A stretch of DNA of 40,556 nt from a virus. Below the pieces are notes generated by a model that worked only from the letters and a program-made list of their open reading frames with translations, was not told the DNA's origin and did not search any database. The DNA lies in the IMG/VR virus record IMGVR_UViG_3300042691_017303, positions 1 to 40,556 of that record. One strand, 5' to 3'. Below, one piece after another: positions 38,165 to 40,556 of this stretch. Positions within the stretch are counted from its first letter, which is position 1. The number at the start of each line of letters is the position of its first letter. A program made the position numbers and the translations under genes.

Positions 38165-40273
38165 ATGACAAGCGAAAACCCCTTCCTGCGCTTCTGGAGC
38201 GCAGGCTACAAGCGTCTCGTCCCCATCGTCCCGCCGGGTGCAGCACCCTCTCCCAACAGCACTTTTGCGCGTAGGCCCAAGGCCATAGGCAAGGCGCCGG
38301 GCGTGAAGAACGCCAACGGCCAGTGGCACGGTTTCGACTGGCTCAACCACGAAACCACGGCCGACGATTTGGCCCGCTGGCACCTCATGGGCGCCGGCGT
38401 GGGGATCCGCACAGGCGGCCAACTTGTCGCCATCGACATCGACACGACCAACCCTCAACTCGTGGAGCGCATCGTTGCATCGGCTGAATCCACTCTGGGA
38501 AACGCACCTGTTCGCGTCGGGCGGGCCCCAAAGCTGCTTCTGCTCTATGCTCTCGGAGCACGCGCAGCAGCCAGTGAAGATGAAGGCGTGCCGTATCGCC
38601 GAGTGCTGTTTGAGGATGGAACCTATTGCGAGAAGGGTGCAGAACCCCGCGTCGAACTCCTCGCCGAAGGCCGCCAATTCGTAGCCCACGGCGTCCACCC
38701 GTCCACGGGCAAGCCCTACGCCTGGCCCAACGGCCTGTGGAGCGTCGACAAGCTGACGCGCGTGACGCCCGCGGCGCTGGATAGCTTCTTCGACGCGATC
38801 GCATCCTACCTGCCCGCAGCCGCATCTCACGTCGATGCGACACCTACCACCCGAGCCCTCGTCGACCAGGCAGCGCTTCAAGGACGCCTCGAAGACGTGC
38901 GGATGGCCGTTGCCGCCCTGCCCAACACAACCGCAGCGTTCCCGACCTATGGCGATTACGTGCGCGTAGGCTATGCCATCAAAGGCGCCACGCAGGACGA
39001 CCCTGCAACCGGCCTTGATCTGTTCCAGCAATGGGCCGCCAAGTGGGAAGGCGGAAACGACCCCGAGGTCGTGGCTGCCGACTGGCGCAGGATGAAGCCG
39101 CCCTACGCCTTGGGCGCTCAGTACCTCTACGACCTCGCCGAGCGCCACGCTGGCCGGGGTAGCTTCGATCGGGCTGCGACCCTGCTGACTGCCGAGCCGA
39201 GCGATATCGGTATGCCGACATCGGCGCCCGCCAAGCCGCGCTACGTCCACATGAGCATGGCCGAACGCGCGGCCGTGGCCGATACCGACGCCGTCAAGCC
39301 GCTGGTGCACGGGCTCCTCGACCAAGGCGCCATGACTGTCCTCTACGGCGAATCGAACTCCGGCAAGACGTTCGTGGCCCTCGACATCTGCCACCACATC
39401 GCCTCTGGTACACCCTACAACGGCCTCCCCGTCACCCAGGGCGCCGTAGCCTACATCGTGGCCGAAGGCGGCCGGGGTATCGCCAAGCGTATCAAGGCGC
39501 TGCGCCTAGCGCGCCCGGAGCACGCCGACGCGCCGCTCTACACGATCGTCAGCCCCGTCAACATGCTCGACCCCAACGCCGACCTCGTGCCGCTGACCGA
39601 GCACCTCATCAAACACCTGCCGCAGCGGCCCGTCCTCGTCGTATTCGACACCCTCTCCCGCGCAATGGCCGGCGGCGACGAGAACTCCTCCACCGACATG
39701 GGCGCGCTCGTGAAGAACGGCGACCTTCTCCGCAACGCCACTCAGGCGCATCAGCTCTGGATCCACCATTCCGGTAAGGACAGAGCCCGCGGCGCCCGAG
39801 GCCACTCCCTGCTCCGAGCCGCCACCGACACGGAAATCGAAGTGGCCGACAACACGATCGTCGCGACGAAGCAGCGCGACATCGAAACCCGGTTCAAGTC
39901 TGGCTTCGTGCTTGAGCCCGTCTCTGGCTCTGAGTCGGCCATCGTGCGGCTGACGGGCGAGGCTGACGTCAGCGCGGAGGACTTCCCCGAGCCGGCGACG
40001 CGCGTGCCGACGCGCAAAGAGGAAGAGGTTCTGAGGGCGATGCGCGAGGTCGCGGCGACCAACGTGGGCGGCACTGGCGCCGTCAACGTCGGCCGCTTGC
40101 TGTCCTATATGCGGGATAGTTTAGAGGCGGACATGGACAAAAAGTCCTTGGACAACTACTTGCGCGCTCTTTTGGCCAAGCGCCTCGTCCGGAAGCCTGT
40201 TCGGGGCTATTACGAGGAAGTTTTGGTGTCTGAGAAAGTCCATAACGAAGTCCACGATGACTTTATGTCGTGA
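38165..40273 (+). CDS. Primase-polymerase / RecA-like helicase fusion
   Basis: The 702-residue protein begins with a prim-pol domain (residues about 10-210) showing GVGIRTGGQLVAIDIDT with the DxD metal pair near residues 90-92. A PriCT-type linker follows at about 255-310 (YVRVGYAIKGATQDDPATGL, ending WRRMKPPYALG). The RecA-like ATPase (AAA_25/RepA type) has Walker A YGESNSGKTFVA (about 395-402), Walker B VLVVFDTLSRAMAGGDEN (about 490) and IHHSGKDRARGARG (about 532-545). The end (about 610-702) looks like a winged-helix region. This combination both primes and unwinds DNA, so it is the likely replication initiator or helicase. Its 3' end carries the first repeats of the downstream origin-like array. 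Confidence 0.9.
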   Translation: MTSENPFLRFWSAGYKRLVPIVPPGAAPSPNSTFARRPKAIGKAPGVKNANGQWHGFDWLNHETTADDLARWHLMGAGVGIRTGGQLVAIDIDTTNPQLVERIVASAESTLGNAPVRVGRAPKLLLLYALGARAAASEDEGVPYRRVLFEDGTYCEKGAEPRVELLAEGRQFVAHGVHPSTGKPYAWPNGLWSVDKLTRVTPAALDSFFDAIASYLPAAASHVDATPTTRALVDQAALQGRLEDVRMAVAALPNTTAAFPTYGDYVRVGYAIKGATQDDPATGLDLFQQWAAKWEGGNDPEVVAADWRRMKPPYALGAQYLYDLAERHAGRGSFDRAATLLTAEPSDIGMPTSAPAKPRYVHMSMAERAAVADTDAVKPLVHGLLDQGAMTVLYGESNSGKTFVALDICHHIASGTPYNGLPVTQGAVAYIVAEGGRGIAKRIKALRLARPEHADAPLYTIVSPVNMLDPNADLVPLTEHLIKHLPQRPVLVVFDTLSRAMAGGDENSSTDMGALVKNGDLLRNATQAHQLWIHHSGKDRARGARGHSLLRAATDTEIEVADNTIVATKQRDIETRFKSGFVLEPVSGSESAIVRLTGEADVSAEDFPEPATRVPTRKEEEVLRAMREVAATNVGGTGAVNVGRLLSYMRDSLEADMDKKSLDNYLRALLAKRLVRKPVRGYYEEVLVSEKVHNEVHDDFMS

Positions 40274-40425
40274 TTTCAGCGGTTTGTTGAAGTCCAGAAA
40301 AAGTCCATGAGAAGTCCATGACATACAAATGCGGTTTTCGGACTTGTGAGACGAAGTCCAGTCCAGTCCATGTCCCCCTATAAGGGACATGGACTATGGA
40401 CTTCTCAGTCAGTCGAAATGGACTT
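40236..40425. repeat. Iteron-like array of AAGTCCA(T): candidate replication origin or operator cluster
   Basis: AAGTCCA occurs on the plus strand at 40236, 40248, 40290, 40301, 40312 and 40354, with further GTCCA at 40361 and 40366. On the minus strand AGTCCAT (seen as ATGGACT) occurs at 40389, and the full AAGTCCAT (ATGGACTT) at 40396 and 40418. Start-to-start distances of the six direct full copies are 12, 42, 11, 11 and 42 bases, all close to whole helical turns, so bound proteins would line up on one face. The array is not translated except for its first two copies at the end of the primase-helicase gene. Confidence 0.72.
40365..40395. repeat. Perfect 12-bp inverted repeat (hairpin) inside the array
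   Basis: AGTCCATGTCCC (40365-40376) and its exact complement (40384-40395) flank the AT-rich loop CCTATAA. The arms carry the array motif. It could extrude as a cruciform, serve as a priming or binding site, or act as a terminator, although no T tract follows on the plus strand. Confidence 0.75.
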
Positions 40426-40528
40426 TTCGACCCCTGGCGCAGTTGCAGACAAGATGTCCAGCCCCGTTACCCAGGCCAACTTGGACGACGCAACCCGGCC
40501 ACCGACCACGGGCTGCGGTTCGGCGTGA
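40418..40528 (+). CDS. Doubtful small ORF after the array, 36 aa
   Basis: ATG 40418 opens within the last inverted iteron and runs to TGA 40526-40528 with no ribosome site. Product is Thr/Pro/Ala-rich with no motif. The remaining bases to 40556 hold GTGACGG-type triplets and no gene I can support. Confidence 0.2.
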   Translation: MDFSTPGAVADKMSSPVTQANLDDATRPPTTGCGSA

Positions 40529-40556
40529 CGGTTTGAAGGCGTGACGGCGGGACGGT

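Noticed and set aside
38132-39397. A 421-codon minus-strand frame opposite the primase-helicase gene
   Set aside because: The plus strand carries the prim-pol and Walker motifs; the antisense product has none.
40121-40390. An 89-codon minus-strand frame across the iteron array
   Set aside because: It runs through the repeats and hairpin and overlaps the primase-helicase end, with no ribosome site; the coding look comes from the repeats.
1-40556. CRISPR array, transposase or complete rRNA genes
   Set aside because: No regularly spaced repeat-spacer structure, transposase motifs or rRNA sequence seen. The short repeats near 40236-40425 are too short and too close for CRISPR.

Overview
The window looks like most of the genome of a temperate, short-tailed (podovirus-type) phage of a GC-rich alphaproteobacterium. 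The phage reading rests on a continuous run of terminase, portal, capsid, tail-tube and internal-virion genes, together with lysis genes, a tyrosine integrase, a repressor and a replication module. The host reading is an inference. It rests on a GapR/DUF2312 homologue (a family typical of Alphaproteobacteria), high GC with strong third-position bias, and lipoprotein and lysis genes of a kind common in Rhizobiales-type phages.

Layout, left to right. 1-1726: the tail of a metallophosphoesterase gene, then a lysis cassette (GH24 endolysin with a C-terminal membrane segment, an overlapping i-spanin/o-spanin pair and a tiny membrane peptide). 1726-20958: the plus-strand virion operon, with terminase large subunit, portal, scaffold-like protein, major capsid protein, a probable head decoration protein, head-tail adaptor, tail nozzle, two GNAT-fold proteins (one like T7 gp13/DUF2833), four internal-virion/ejection-type proteins, small beta-rich proteins, a large beta-rich tail protein and an M15 peptidase. 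Two hairpin terminators punctuate the part just after the capsid gene. 21029-23525: a minus-strand block holding a DUF551 gene, a terminator, an attachment site made of the 3' half of a tRNA-Val(CAC), the integrase and the HTH repressor. 23526-23671: divergent promoters with facing GTGACATACA sequences.

23672-34290 is the early operon: a Cro-like protein, RuvC-like resolvase, dATP/dGTP diphosphohydrolase-domain protein, SNF2-type helicase, DUF2800 Cas4/RecB-like nuclease, DUF2815 SSB-like protein, GapR homologue, HD phosphohydrolase, DNA methyltransferase, HNH homing endonuclease and family A DNA polymerase. Nearly every junction is an ATGA, GTGA or TGATG overlap, so translation is probably coupled along the chain. 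34355-38094 is a run of about a dozen small, mostly unrecognised genes headed by a ribbon-helix-helix protein with its own promoter and the same GTGACATACA sequence. 38165-40273 is a primase-polymerase/RecA-like helicase fusion. The window ends in a non-coding stretch with at least nine AAGTCCA-type repeats, mostly in helical phase, and a perfect 12-bp hairpin. This is the best candidate for a replication origin or a multi-site operator.

The parts most worth a second look are the iteron-like region at the right end; the TGACATACA and TGTAT-N11-ATACA sequence families that may link the repressor to distant promoters; two places where the last codons of a gene are duplicated downstream with only synonymous changes; the purine-nucleotide enzymes without a visible PurZ; and an 11-residue ORF preceded by a 12-nt perfect complement of the 16S rRNA 3' tail.
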